Numbered from the stretch's first letter, positions 11,012 to 22,801 are shown. The stretch is 64,000 nucleotides of DNA from Hesseltinella vesiculosa (GCA_002104935.1 MCGT01000044.1:1-64000), one strand, 5' to 3'. Translations and numbers: made by a program. Notes: a model not told the origin generated them from the sequence alone.

Positions 11012-11230
11012 GACTTGTGCTGGTTACCTCCAAGATAAAAAATAGCAAGAAAAAGAGGAATAGCAAGAAAAAAAAAAATGGGTGGCATTTTATATCAAAT
11101 AAAAAATCCAAATAAGGAAGAACTGAGACCAAAATTTGGGTCGCATTCAAAATGGGGGGAGCATGTTTTTTTTCATCAAAATCCGTCACCGTTGACCGCA
11201 ATTTGAGGTCGCAGAGGGTCACAGCCAGTG

Positions 11231-11931
11231 ACCGAGAATATCCGTCCCGGCCCGGGACGTAGGGGACAATTATTCTCACCCGCGGACCGGTCCCGGGCTG
11301 TCCCGCGTGTGTCGCAGCCCAGGGACACTCCAGTGACCACCCCGGGATTTTCCAGTGACGTCCCGTTTTTGCACGGACCGTCCCGGCCCAGGGCTGTGTG
11401 AGATTCCCGTGGTGGCGCGGCGCCGGCCCCCGGAACGGCCGCCTAATAAGCGGTGACCTAGGATTGGCACTCAGTCTTTTCTCTTTTGATTTTCTGAAAA
11501 GTATTTAAGAATTGACATTGCCCCCTCCTTTTTTAGGTTTTCTCTTTTCCTTTTTTTTCTCACGTATAACAAATACCACTTGCTTATAGTGGTAAGTCTA
11601 TTTCAATAATCCCTAATAGTGCACTAACATCAAATAAAGGTTTTTATATACTGTTTCCTTTTTCTCTTTTTATCAAGTCCAGCTATAATTTTACCCAGAC
11701 AAACACTGGTACAAGCTCAATCTCTCGCCTTATTCTCATGCTTCTTACTTACTTCTCTTCGAACACATGTGTCATCGTATTATGACTGAAATATAGAAAG
11801 TAATCTTACCATGATACTTAATCATATTCTTGGTCGATCTCCAACAGTTTATTCTACCTTTATATATTGGTTTAACCCTTTCAACCGTGAGTCCTTTATT
11901 TGATGCTGATACTGGATATTAATGCCAGATT
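11231..11931. other. GC-rich palindromic patch then AT-rich intergenic DNA
   Basis: Bases 11231-11460 are strikingly GC-rich for this window and packed with short palindromes and inverted words (GTCCCGGCCCGGGAC, CCGCGGACCGGTCCCGGG, GGCGCGGCGCCGGCCC) and with CCAGTG/CACAGCCC words that also occur near the left end of the transposon at 4900-4990. No ORF of note fits. Bases 11470-11931 are AT-rich, with no gene or RNA seen; they hold the 3' flank of the next gene. Confidence 0.6.
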
Positions 11932-14212
11932 CTAAATCGACAATTTATTCGTATACGATGTTTCCGAGTACCATTTGTTATAATCCAAGCGCATAAGCAG
12001 TCGATCCAAATAGCCACTGTTTTTGATGTACTGAGGCTGTTGCAACAACAAGTCAAACAGCTGGCGGGATTGTGCAATGAACGACTGCCATAAAAAAAAA
12101 AGGATTCAGTCACCGGGGGGGGTTTTTTTTTCTCACTAACCGCTTCCATTTCCTGGAGATGATCCAGCCAAGGTGGTAGAGCAACATATTGGCTGGTCAG
12201 AGCCTGGAACATATGCGACGCCTCTGTTTGGTTGGTGCTGCTATGTGATCGTTTCTTGCGTTTCTGAGGGTGCAGATGCTGCTTGCCATGTGTCTGCAGC
12301 CACTGCTGAAAGCTCACGCAGGTTTTCAGCAGTTCAAGGAGGGCTGTTGAGGCATCAGCAGATGAAAGCAAACAGCCTTGGGTCAATTGGAGCAGATAGT
12401 TAGTGTGAGCTTGTCGGATATTGTCAAAGTCAAAGGTGGATTCTTGGCAAGTTTGCAAGAGGGTATCATAGTGACCAGCAACAACATCACCCTTTTTGCA
12501 GCCAAAAAAAAATCAGTGCCGGTTTTTTTTTTTTTTTTTTCCCTTACTTGAATATGACTCCAAAGAGTGTCGATCCAAAAAAGCATCCAATAGCGCAGCC
12601 TCCAGATCAATCGTTCTGCTTGCCCATCAAAAGGGCTTGGATCAGCCACAGAAACGGGTGTGGATGGCTTTGAGGAGACTGGAGATCGGAGACGGGGACG
12701 GTCTTGATCAGCAAATGCATGGGCTAAAGCTTGCTGGACTTTTTTCAATGCTATCAGGAAAGTCCATAAGTAGCTGTATTGGCGAATATCCCCTGATGAC
12801 AAGAAGAGGTCCATTGGCCATGTCAGGTTGTAAACGAGATGACCAGGAACGGAGGTGTGCAGGAGATCGAGGAATGGCGAAAAGCCCGGTGTCATATCAA
12901 AAGTATAACCATCGCCACTTAGGAGCAGGCTATCCAAGTGGGTATCGTCGCTGTTGGTGTCCTTGATACCAGCAGCGGCCTTCGCCAGCAAGTTGGCCCA
13001 TTCTCGTGCTGCCTGCGGCCAGAAAGTTTGGTTAAAGGCGAGACTGTCGCGTGGTGAGGAGGTGGCCTGGTTGCGTGAGCGCTTTTTGATGTTGGGGTCG
13101 TCACTGGAAAAGGAGGAGGTGTAAGAGGCATGCAGGTCCGCTTCTGTGTGAGCCAAGCCGTCAAGCCAGCTGACGGCAAGATCAGCATCGCCCAATAAAA
13201 AAAGATTGCGAAACGACACAAAGTAGCTCTGGAGCTGGTATTGTTTTTGCTGAAACACGTGAGAGGATAGCCAGTTGGTAACAGATTGGCGGATGGAGCG
13301 GATGATTTTTTCCAGTTGCAGTCGCTGCTGTTCCCAAGGCAAGGTTGAGGCTGATTGAGGCGTGTGGATCATGGCAGCCAATTGCCGCACGTGGTCGTTC
13401 TTCATGGAAGCTGGTAGTTCTGTCTTCTTGGACGTAGTGGCTACGACTTTACCAATATAAAAGATAGAGTCGGCCAGATCGGCAGGGAAGTAGCGTGGTA
13501 ACCGGTCTTCCAGCAGCTTGTACTTACCATCCCAAGACGTTTGTTGCATAGGCTGCTCATGATCAAGATCGGGAGGCACTTGCTGGATGATGAAAAAACG
13601 ATGGTCAGACTGCGACGGCAGCTGTCCATAAACAACCCAGGCAGTGATCTGTCGGAAAAAGATGTGGTGGAGCTGTTGGAGCAGAAACATCGTGGCATCA
13701 TAGACTTCAGGGATACCGGTGCGCACTTGGTCCATCAATACGTCCAAAATATGTTCTTGGCAATCGCGTTGTTGCTTGACCTTTTCGGTTAATCGTAAAA
13801 GGGTCGGCAAGATCAGCTCCCATCGTCCCAGCATGCTTGTTAATAATGCAAGTGACACTGCTGGTTTATCGGGTGGTCCGGTATGATCTTGCTTGGTGAT
13901 TAGGCGCGTTTCAATATCAGCGAGCAGTTGTTGGTAATCATCCAAGACAGTGGCCAAACCTGAGCAATAGGCTAGCATGTAAACATTGTAACGTGAACTG
14001 TGTGGTGGATGATCTTCGATAAACGTGGTCAATTGATGATACATCCAACCAAGGTGAGCAAGTCGATTCAAAGCTTCTCGTTCAGTAGGGTGTAGCAAAG
14101 GAAAGTCTTTGTCGATGGCAAAGGTTTTGCTGGGCAACGATGGATCGGACGGTACTCGCACAAACACATCACCAGTGTACCCAGACAACACAAACAGTAG
14201 CTCATGCAGCAT
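11932..14212 (-). CDS. Gamma-tubulin complex component 4 (GCP4/Tubgcp4)
   Basis: The product caps part of the gamma-tubulin ring complex that nucleates microtubules at spindle pole bodies. The N-terminus (MLHELLFVLSGYTGD) and the following block (FPLLHPTEREALNRL) match the GRIP1 start of GCP4. Further blocks are the GRIP1 segment around FRQITAWVVYGQL, the LEDRLPRYFPADLADSI motif, and a GRIP2-type C-terminus ending in RLDYNKWYS. Three exons are joined by introns 12547-12492 and 12140-12085 (reverse strand), both preserving the frame; without splicing the frame would fail after codon CAA at 12548. The ATG at 14212 starts directly at the conserved N-terminus. Total length of about 720 residues is normal for GCP4. 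A 23-A tract lies just upstream. Confidence 0.9.
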
Positions 14213-14334
14213 TGGATATCAACGTGTATGCAAATCACAAAAAAAAAAAAAAAAAAAAAAAAAAACAAAGGAGTAAAAAGGGGGAGCGCACGCTTTATTT
14301 TATTTTGACGTGGGGTACGCCCAATGGCATAGAG

Positions 14335-14978
14335 CTATTCCAATAATTGTCTTGCAGTAGAAATGGATGTGTAAAAGAGAGTCCCCAGAGCACCAAAGGT
14401 GAGAACTGAGCCAGGCACTCGTCGGTTCACTGAGCCGGTACGGTAACCAATGGCATGGAGGAAACGGCCCAACACAAATACAGCACCAGCCTTGGCCGAC
14501 AGTTCTGGGTGTTTCAGACCGCCAATCAATAGCAAAGTGGTGAACACTGGGTAGAACTCGAGGGTGTTTTGATGAGCACGTTGTGTGCAGTTGAAGATGT
14601 GTTTGTTTTCGTCCTTCTCCGCTTCTTCTTTGTCAGCATAAACTTTTTGCAAATAGTAGGTTTCACAGGGAAGGTCCCCCGAATGAGTAAAAAGTTAGCG
14701 CAAGGGCCATGACTTTTTTGCTTGATTTTAGTTTTTTATTTTATTTTTACTTACGATAGGGGTAAGGAACACGGGCTTTGGATCTGGCAGCTCCAACAGA
14801 GAGAGTCAACCAGCCCATTTCGATCGCACTCGCAATACCAACGGCAATCACCTAAATCACATAAAAGATGACGATAAAATAAGCGGGACTGAATCGAGGA
14901 GCTGAGACAGCAACTGCGCTAACACGAATTTCTTACATAGCCATAGCTGCGAGGAATAGTAAGCGTGATAGTGGACAT
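14335..14978 (-). CDS. Microsomal glutathione S-transferase 3-like (MAPEG family)
   Basis: This is a small membrane protein of the MAPEG family, glutathione transferase/peroxidase enzymes of the ER or outer mitochondrial membrane. Three exons: 14978-14937, 14851-14755 and 14642-14335, frame preserved. The product is about 148 residues, the family norm. The family signature FNCTQRAHQNTLE is present (FN-x2-QR-x2-N-x2-E), flanked by hydrophobic helices (VIAVGIASAIEMGWLTLSVG near the N-terminus; FTTLLLIGGL and VLTFGALGTLFY later). Start chosen at the only ATG that opens the short exon 1 (MSTITLTIPRSYGY). It is downstream of and on the same strand as the hexokinase pseudogene. Confidence 0.88.
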
Positions 14979-15166
14979 TTTTTTTTAATCAATAAAGAAG
15001 AGGAGCAGGAAAGAAAAGAATGAGGCGTTTCTGCATCCTTTTTGGAATTATTGCCCACGGTAGATTAATCAGCCGTGGTTCAGCATGCCAAAAAGAGGAG
15101 GCTTCGTCATGGTTGGGCGCTTGCCATGTGCAATTCTTTTTAAAAAAAATATCTGGGTGTGTGATT

Positions 15167-15906
15167 TTATTTTGACGATTTAGATGCTTTCATAGCAATG
15201 ATAGAGGCACTTTGCCCAGAGCTACCGGTATTCCCCAGCCCTTTAAAATGAGTATGCTGTACACCGTCCTGACCAAGGAGCTCTCCTAAGGTCTGGCGCA
15301 TGCTGTGTTCATAGCCAAGATAAAACTCAAACAGGGGCCCATCTATGGCGACAGTGGTGTTATGACACGCGTGTTGATTGCGGAAGAGTTGTTTGTGGGT
15401 TAGGATACTCGCGTGGCCGCAGCCGGTCAGGCGGGCTGAGTGGTGGCTCTGACGGTTTGGCGGTCAAACAGGGATGTGTTGATGGGCAACTCTAGAGTGT
15501 CTTCGAGGACATGTTTGACAGAGTCAAGATCCCTGGCGTTGTCGGCTGCCATTGTGGACATGTAAACTGTTTCCAAGCGCCAAGGCGTGTTGAGCACGTT
15601 GGACGACTGGCCTTGGAAGAGGATACCTCGATCAGTCAAATGCAAGATTCAGTTGCGAGTGATTTCGTTGAGGTGCAATCCAGAGATCAATTTTTCAAAT
15701 CGCTGCTTCCCGGTTGACCTTATTGCCATAAATGGTAAACGGTAGCACTTGTCGTTCGTGGTCAAAAGCAGCACCCCACTCGATGATCCTGGCTGTTCTC
15801 CTCAACATTGACGTTGTTGCTGACAAAATTGGCTGATCCATTTAGCCGCTCATAATAGCCTGAACCAATCATGCCATCAGTGGTGCAGTGTTTCCCACCT
15901 TCTCCG

Positions 15907-15948
<42 letters not shown>

Positions 15949-16728
15949 CATGGTTTACTAACATGCGCTGGGCCCGGTCCCAACAATCATGCCCAGTGCA
16001 CCAGGATGCTGGTAGCCAAGGGCCATTAATGTACCTACTGTGTCATCGATAGCCCGCAATTGAAATGACACAGGTTTAGATTGAAAGAAATAAGGTTCTT
16101 GTGTCATGTTTTTCTTCCCAGGTTCCCGTTTACAGCTAGGGCATTGATCTTGAGATTTTTTTCGGTCAGAAGCTTCTTGTAAAAGCGAAAAGATGCCGTT
16201 ACCAACAGCTTCAGTGAGTGATAATTCATTTCCTCGATTTAGCCCGTCGTCTTTGATAGAGGGTTGCAGGAGCGGAGAGGAAAACGTAAATCCATATGTA
16301 GGGATACAACTGACACAGCCGGCCATAAAATCACAAAAGTCTCGCATTTTACCTTACTTCAACTGTGGCGATACCACAAATTTTTGCTGTGTGAGGGCGT
16401 AGCTACCTTGGCCCAGTAGCTCCACGCGACATACTCGAAGGACGGTGCTTCCCGGGGTCATGCCGAGATACACTCCTTGTTTGTTACCAGTGGGTCGCCC
16501 GCGCAAAAACCTGGCGCTCTTGGATATTTAAAAAAAGCAGCCGTTAGGTAAATGGTGATCTTGGCGGTTCTTATTTACGAGTGGCATCATTTTGAACCAC
16601 ATCTTTTGTCATTTCATGGGTAAAATAATCCATGATGGTTTGCAACAGGGCAGTGTCAATATCAAAACTATCAAGGACATGCCTGACCAGTTGAAAGTCT
16701 TGTTTCAGGGTCTCATTCGCATGATGGA
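15167..16728 (-). pseudogene. Hexokinase pseudogene
   Basis: Pieces of a hexokinase appear in the right order on the reverse strand: an N-terminal helix (MDYFTHEM, about 16600), a small-domain segment (PTGNKQGVYLG, about 16480), TYGFTFSSPLLQ (about 16290), the DDTVGTLMALGY and GMIVGTGPSA blocks (about 15970-16050), IIEWGAAF (about 15780), FEKLISGLHLNEITRN (about 15690), ILHLTDRGILFQGQ (about 15635) and the C-terminal VAIDGPLFEFY...GNTGSSGQSA. The frame changes at about 15795, 15705 and 15450, and there is an in-frame TGA at 15649-15651 between two conserved blocks. The LDLGGTN phosphate loop is replaced by LGMTPGST. The putative intron at 15904-15952 contains 37 consecutive T. No conserved start exon was found. 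I call it decayed, not functional. Confidence 0.85.
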
Positions 16729-18001
16729 GGGAAAAAAGGAAAAAAAAAGAGGGAAAGGTAAGTATTGAGGTATGATCAATGGAACAAAATTTTTATTTTG
16801 TGCCTGGGGAAATTTAATACGTGGCTCGCTTTCCCTTTCTTCCCGCAGCGCGCTGTCCAAACCAAGCGAGGCTCATTTCTCGCTCATAGCCATGGGTGAT
16901 GAGAAATTTGTGGTTTTAGCCATGGTATTTTTCTATTGTGCACTTGGTGTCAGCACATACTGGCGTTGATGGGCTGGGGAAACAGGAATGCCAAATACGA
17001 CAGGCATGAGGTTGCCACAAATTAGCTTGATTTTTTTCAACATCATCACTTTCGAAAGTGCAGCTAATTTCCTGGTGACTGACCTGGTCAAAGGTCGGTA
17101 GAGGAATGATGATGGTTAAAAGCACAGGTCTTTAGAGGACATGGTAATGAGTACAGTAAGAGTCAAGCTTGTGCTGCCAGCCTTGTAGGTAGGCTGAAAA
17201 AGCCCGCCCAACCCCAAGCTCATCTGCAGACATCAAATGTGCACGTGACTTGTAGCGGATGAGCGATGGGCCGTCTCATGTACAAGATAGTGCAGGACGA
17301 TGCAGAGCGAGGAGCATACCACTCATCCACCACCTGCTGGCCTGACGAGGTGTCATCAGACACCACCTCCTGAATACTGTCCTCCTCTATTCACAACACC
17401 GTTCAACAACGACCTTCTCCCTGACAAACCCCTTGCATATTTGTGTCCTTCTCGTACGATGTACTGGGCAAGGCTCTGAGCTACTTTTTTTTTTCACTAC
17501 GCCGGGTAAAAACTAACACTGTACGTGTTGTGCACTTGCAAAGGGTGACATAGCCATTAGCAATAAAAATAAAAATAAAGAAAAAATAAAAAATAAAAAA
17601 TAAAAAATAAAAAATAAAAAATAAAAAAAAGCAGGGACCAGGCCGTCGGAATAGATCTTCTACCAATTCCTGGAAGACTGGGGCAGCATTCTTACTCGAT
17701 AAACATTGCCGCATTTCTCTCCTTGAATTAATAGAGCTGTATTGGTGTGTATTTCATAGCGAAAGGATTCAACAAGGAGGATGCAAGAGAAGAGAGAAAG
17801 AATGAGCCAATTTTTTCGTGAGATGGGAACAGACAGTCTTTTTCAATGTGACACACAGGAATTGAGCGTGAATTTAGCTTGTGTCACAATGCTGTAAATT
17901 TTCTTGCCAGGGCAATTTTCAATAACAGAGACTCTTTTTTTTCGTTCACAGCTTCTTCTCTTCTTTTTCCCCAACGAGTCCTCAACTTTTTTCTATATAC
18001 A
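16729..18001. other. Intergenic stretch, no gene supported
   Basis: Small reverse ORFs (for example 16916-17125) show no recognisable motif and may be relics of the hexokinase 5' region. The rest is low-complexity DNA with the A-rich microsatellite at 17562-17630 and the leader of the next gene. Confidence 0.6.
17562..17630 (+). repeat. (TAAAAAA)n microsatellite
   Basis: The unit begins as AATAAA/TAAAAA and settles into about six perfect TAAAAAA heptamers. Confidence 0.95.
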
Positions 18002-18625
18002 ATGTTCCGCCACCGTATCAAATCCACATTGACAGAAGAGGAAAAATCGTCGTCGCTCACAAACGGCAATGCGTCGATCATTATTGCCGAAAAGCCAATC
18101 GAGGAATCTGTGGAGCTGTCACCTGTGTCTTCTTGCTCACCTATCACCCGAGTGATTCCTGACATGCCTCGACCCAATGAACCTATCACCGTGGATAATA
18201 TGTCGGCTATGATAGCCGCTGCTGTGCAGGTATCCAGTGCTTCGGGTGTCAAATCGTCTTTGTCTTTGGGCCATGCCTCGATCATACAAGGTCAACAGCC
18301 GCAAGAACTACCTGATATTGAAGAAAAGAAAAGCGTTAAACGACGCTTCTCCGTCTTTGGCTGGAAGAAGATAGAGGAAGAATCCGTGACCTCCCCTGTG
18401 TCCATGTCCACCTCCTCTTCGACCTCGTCGTCCTCGTCCCCACGATCTTCGTCATCAATGGTCACCACACCTGTTGACGACGGGTTGGATGACCTTGTCT
18501 CTCGTGGTATCCAAATCAAAGAAATCAAAACCACCTTGAAGCCCATGGTGATCCCCAAAGCTATCAGTAACCCTATGCCTGAAGTCAAACTGGAACGGCC
18601 AGGCTTTGCTAAAATCAGCTATTAA
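18002..18625 (+). CDS. Serine-rich uncharacterised protein
   Basis: A single-exon ORF of 207 residues starting MFRHRIKSTLTEEEK. I do not recognise a domain. A basic short segment (VKRRFSVFGWKKIEEE, about residues 110-125) carries a potential basophilic-kinase site (RRFS) and is followed by a run of Ser/Thr (SMSTSSSTSSSSSPRSSSS). The C-terminus is IPKAI...LERPGFAKISY. The composition suggests a disordered cytosolic phosphoprotein. The upstream in-frame ATG at 17879 is less likely because the sequence before 18002 is pyrimidine-rich leader. A T-rich tail follows the stop. Confidence 0.65.
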   Translation: MFRHRIKSTLTEEEKSSSLTNGNASIIIAEKPIEESVELSPVSSCSPITRVIPDMPRPNEPITVDNMSAMIAAAVQVSSASGVKSSLSLGHASIIQGQQPQELPDIEEKKSVKRRFSVFGWKKIEEESVTSPVSMSTSSSTSSSSSPRSSSSMVTTPVDDGLDDLVSRGIQIKEIKTTLKPMVIPKAISNPMPEVKLERPGFAKISY

Positions 18626-18905
18626 GTTTTTTTTTTTTTTGTCTCGACCGACCTTCTTTTTTGATTTATACCACCTTTGTTCCCCATTGTGATATCTTCT
18701 AGCTTGTTTTATTTTGTAAATTATATCATTTTTTTTTGTTTGTAAACCAAGCGACCTATAATTATTTTTTATTGGTGGTTGGTGGGGCCATGCCCTGATC
18801 AGGAAAAAAGAACCTGAAGCCAAAAATTTTGACTCAAGGTTGAGAAAAACACGTGCGGAAGCGAAAAAAAGGGATCATACGAAAGAGGAGGTGATGGTTT
18901 AGTTT

Positions 18906-20564
18906 TTATTCTTGATTGAGCGAGTTGCCGTTATATAATTTTTCCTTATCATCACCACGGAATTGGTCCATACCGTGGATTTGTGCCGAGGATGTGGAAG
19001 CAAGAGGTGTGCCTAATCCTCGGCCAGCCTCGTTGGATGGGTTGCTCTGAGCAGCGTCGCCACCAAGGGTGGATCCGCCACCGACGGTGGGTCCACGAGG
19101 GTTGGTGCCAAAGACTGATCCTAAGACACCGGTCAAGGTATTGTACACGTACTCACCGGCTGAATATGTATAGTTGAACAAAGTACCAGTGTATCCAGCG
19201 ACCGACGAACCTGCTCCATAAGCAGTGGCCACGTTTCGGGTCTGCTTCATGATCAAGGTACTACTGGGTACTAGCCCAAGGTCACGCAAGGTCTGGTTTT
19301 CTTCACCTACAGAAAATTGTCTTGTTGGGAACTGGGCGAGTAACTTGAATGGCTGGTCGCCGTCGGTTCGGTGGGTGTCGATCCATTCACGTACCATTTC
19401 CAGCGTGTCGACGGCTAACGGAAAAAAAAAGATGCATGTGTAAAGAGACACGTACCGTCCTATGCAAGAGCTAATTACCTTTGAATTTGTGTTTGATATT
19501 ATTGCCGTCGGTTTGACGAATGTTCAAGTTGCAGTCGTCGCTTGATCTTGAGGAAACAGTGGGAATATGGGTGGGGGTGGGTTGGAGTTGTTCAAGGCGT
19601 TTTTTCTTTTGCTCTGCTCGGTCATGGGCAATTTTTTCCTTGATTTTTCGCCGACGCTCCTCGTCTGCCATTTTATCCTGCTTGATTTTTGCATAGTGGC
19701 GTTTTGTTTGTTCGTCTTCCAGATGGTCTCTGGTCTTTTGGGCGTCCTTGCCATCCTGGCGTCGCTTTAATTCTCGTTGCTTGGCTTCCTGAGAAGGGAT
19801 GGGGGAAGGTAAAGAGTAAGACAAACATTCCTCGGTCCCTCCTTTTTCCATTTGCGCCTTACGTCCTTTTCTTTCTTTTCCACTTTTTGACGAGCTTGCT
19901 CCATCTTTTGTTTCAATCTAGAATGGGGTGTCAGCTGGCGTTGTATGCGTACGAGGACCTACTTTTCTTTCTTTTCTTGCAGGGACTCGGGGTCTATGGT
20001 GGCAGGTTGAGGTGAGGGGGTGACGATAGACGGGTCGACGGGTGAGGATTGTGATGGAGTGGGCGGTTCAGAGGGTTGGGCAATGGCAGTCCAGTGCTGC
20101 AGTTTACTGACCAGTTCGTCAGCTGGCATGGTTTCAATCGCGACATCCTTGACGACGCCATCCTGGATAAAGTAGAGCATTGGAACGCGCTGAGTAGGAT
20201 CTACAAAAGAGAATGAGACACGTCAATGATTCCCCCTCACTTTCGTACATATTTGACCAAAGAGAGTGGCATTGTCAGACGGCTGCACCAGTTCAAGACA
20301 AACATGGTTTTTTAGTTCATGTTCCATCTAATAAAAAAGAATGAGGTAATGCAGGGCGCTTATCATCTTTTACATTAGGTTGAGCAAGCATTTCTTTGAA
20401 TTGAATTGACTGTGACGATTCATCTAGTTTTATTTAAAAAAATGTGAGCCACGGCTGGTTGTAGGAGAGGGTTCACCTTGTAAAAAGACAATGAACAAAC
20501 ATTTCCTTTGTTGCACAAGTTGGACGGCTTGGTTGATATCACCTTGAAACCAAATACTAGTCAT
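18906..20564 (-). CDS. UBX-domain protein, UBXN4/erasin-like
   Basis: The likely role is as a Cdc48/p97 adaptor in ER-associated degradation. The N-terminus (MTSIWFQGDINQAVQLVQQ) followed by a hydrophobic FIVFLQ strand matches the thioredoxin-like UAS domain of UBXN4-type proteins. A Pro/Ser-rich linker and a long Lys/Glu/Arg coiled coil (AKQRELKRRQDGKD, RRRKIKEKIAHDRAEQ) come next, then the UBX fold (LNIRQTDG, then FKLLAQFPTRQF, TLRDLGLVPSSTLIM). The tail is Gly-rich. At least five exons are split by short introns (for example near 19420-19480 and 19850-19920). ATG at 20564. It diverges from the kinase gene at 20846, leaving 281 bp for both promoters. The C-terminal membrane anchor of human UBXN4 is not obvious; GYTGTLFNYTYSAGEYVYN is only weakly hydrophobic. 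Confidence 0.82.
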
Positions 20565-20845
20565 TTTTGCACGGATTGTAAGAAAGAAAGAGAAAACAGA
20601 GTGTCCCCCCAAAAGCGATTGAAATGAAAAAAGCGACTCCCCCGAAAAAAAAAAAAATCGTGTGAAGAGGTAGGAAAGCGCAGGTTGAAAGCCCGATGCA
20701 GCCCCCCTTTTTTTTTGGTGCTTGCTCCTTTTTGTTATTATTATTTTTTTTTTTTCAGTTTCCCTTTTTTCTTCTTTTCCAATACTTTTTTTTTTTTTAA
20801 AGGGGGATCCACACATTCTTTTATTTATTTATTTGATAACAACAG

Positions 20846-22801
20846 ATGACGGTGGCCTCACCTACAATGATATCCAGTTCAACAAGAACATCCGATACCG
20901 AAATCGAGTCCGTCATTACCGCCCCACCACCCTCGTATACCGCAACCACTCAGGTTCATTCACGTTTGAAATCCTTCTTTTATCCTGGTACCCAGTCACC
21001 TTATCCACATACCCCCGAACTTCCTTCGTTCAATGTACCCGAGGACTTTGATGTGGCCAGCCAGAAAGGGTTTAAAAGTAATTCTTGGTTTACACCATCA
21101 TTGAAATCACCCAAAGGCATCCGTCGAGTCGCATCAGCGCCCAATGCCAACAAGCTCCTGTTTGCCAAGCAGCAGCAGCCTCCACCTACGCCTTCACTCT
21201 ATCGACATAATGAAATCTCCTCGGTGTCGTTGCAGTCCAAAGCCTTCCGTCGAACGTATTCCTCAGCCAGTATCAAAATTAAAAAGCTGCAAGTCGGCCC
21301 ATCCAGTTTTGTCAAAATCCGTATGCTTGGTAAAGGTGATGTAGGCAAAGTCTACATGGTCAAGCAGAAGAATACCGATAAACTCTTTGCTATGAAAGGT
21401 AACAGACAGCACCCGTCAATTGTCGCTGATCTGATTTTTTTTTAATTAGTTTTATCCAAACGAGAAATGATCAAGCGGAACAAAGTCAAGCGTGCTTTGG
21501 CAGAGCAAGAAATCCTGGCGACCTCCAACCATCCCTTTATTGTCACTTTGTACCATTCCTTTCAAAGCCAAGACAATCTTTATTTCGTCATGGAATATTG
21601 TATGGGTGGCGAATTCTTTCGAGGTAACACAAGAAAAAACAACTATGGAATTTGGTTTTTTTTTATCTCCATTTCATTTTTTTTTAGCTCTACAGCTTCG
21701 GCCGGGCAAATGTTTAAATGAAGAAGGAGCTCAATTCTATGCGGCAGAGGTCATTGCGGCTTTAGAATATCTTCATCTCCATGGTTTTATTTATCGAGAT
21801 CTTAAACCAGAAAGTAAGCCCTTTTTCATCATCAATCCATCCTTTTGACTCTCTTTCTTAGATATTTTGCTGCATCAAAGTGGCCATATTATGCTGACGG
21901 ATTTCGATTTAAGCAAAGGCTCGTCACCTCCTGGCAACCCTGGTGTGGTCAAATCAACTTCTCCCCATTTGGTAATTTTTTTTGCTCCTTAAAAAAAATG
22001 GAGTGTAACAGATACTCATGGGGGGGTTTTTTTAATAGCCTCCATCCATCGATACAAAATGCTGTGTCAATAACCTACGAACAAACAGCTTTGTAGGGAC
22101 AGAAGGTAATAATATTATAAAACGACCAATGCCCAAGACTCAAGAGGTTTTTTTTTTTAAAGAATACATTGCCCCTGAAGTCATCAAAGGATGTGGTCAT
22201 ACCAGTTCTGTGGATTGGTGGACTCTGGGTGTATTAATCTATGAAATGATGGTAAACATCCTCCCTTTTTCTCTTCTCCAAGACTTACCTTCTCTTATAG
22301 TACGGGACAACACCCTTCAAAGGAGCCAATCGCAACGAAACGTTCCATCGTGTGCTCTTTTGTGATGTGACATTCAGTCATCAGCCTGCACCCTACCAGC
22401 AACATACGCCTACATCCAATTGTAAAAGCCTGATCCGGCGGCTCTTGCACAAAGACGAGGCAAGGCGCCTCGGCTCCCGTGCTGGTGCGTCAGACATCAA
22501 ATCTCATCCTTACTTCAAAACCGTCAATTTTGCCTTGCTGCGCCATGAGGTACCTCCCATCCTCCCTTTGGTACAAATGCCAAATGGCATCGATGCCATC
22601 AACTTTCGAAAAATGCCTCCTGACAGTTGCAGTCTGGACCTGGAAAGGGATCTGGTCACTCCTGGTAAAAAAGAAGAGCAAACGAATCCGTTTGAGAAGT
22701 TCTCTTCCAGTAAGTTGGTTTTTTCATCTTCTCATTGTCGTTTGCTGAACTTAATCTTCCTAGTGACGCTATACCACGAAGGCGACTCAGATTCTGACTG
22801 A
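20846..22801 (+). CDS. AGC protein kinase of the NRC-2/Fpk1/Kin82 type
   Basis: This is a serine/threonine kinase; yeast members phosphorylate phospholipid flippases. About eight exons with introns of 45-80 nt. A disordered Ser/Pro N-terminus of about 155 residues precedes the kinase domain: glycine loop [14 protein letters not shown]-type Lys in FAMK, helix C ([15 protein letters not shown]), catalytic loop YRDLKPENILL (split by an intron after PE), and LTDFDLSK. The DFD in place of DFG is characteristic of this group and of plant phototropin-like AGC kinases. The activation segment has [15 protein letters not shown] and the P+1/helix F region has [16 protein letters not shown]. The C-terminal tail contains an NPFEKFSS motif like the hydrophobic extension of AGC kinases. 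The intron before the GTE block holds a G/T homopolymer run near 22020. Confidence 0.9.

Larger units (their letters stand above)
4836..11230. mobile_element. Plavaka/CACTA-like DNA transposon, about 6.4 kb
   Basis: The left end reads CACTGGCCTGTGAC (4836-4849). The reverse complement of the right end reads CACTGGCTGTGAC (ending at 11230). Both continue with related but shuffled subterminal words (GCGGTC, CTGCGAC), as expected for imperfect terminal inverted repeats of the CACTA/Plavaka group, which start with CACT. Inside are a forward four-exon gene (5839-7080) and a reverse-strand transposase (7343-11011) in tail-to-tail order. I could not find a clear target-site duplication: 3 bp on the left is CGA and on the right ACC. 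Other CCAGTG words occur to the right at about 11330 and 11353, so the true right end could be up to about 130 bp further out. Class assignment rests on the transposase motifs. Confidence 0.65.

Noticed and set aside
20430..20816. Longer N-terminus for the UBX protein upstream of 20564
   Set aside because: The upstream frame is Lys-rich translated leader; the family N-terminus begins exactly at the ATG at 20564.
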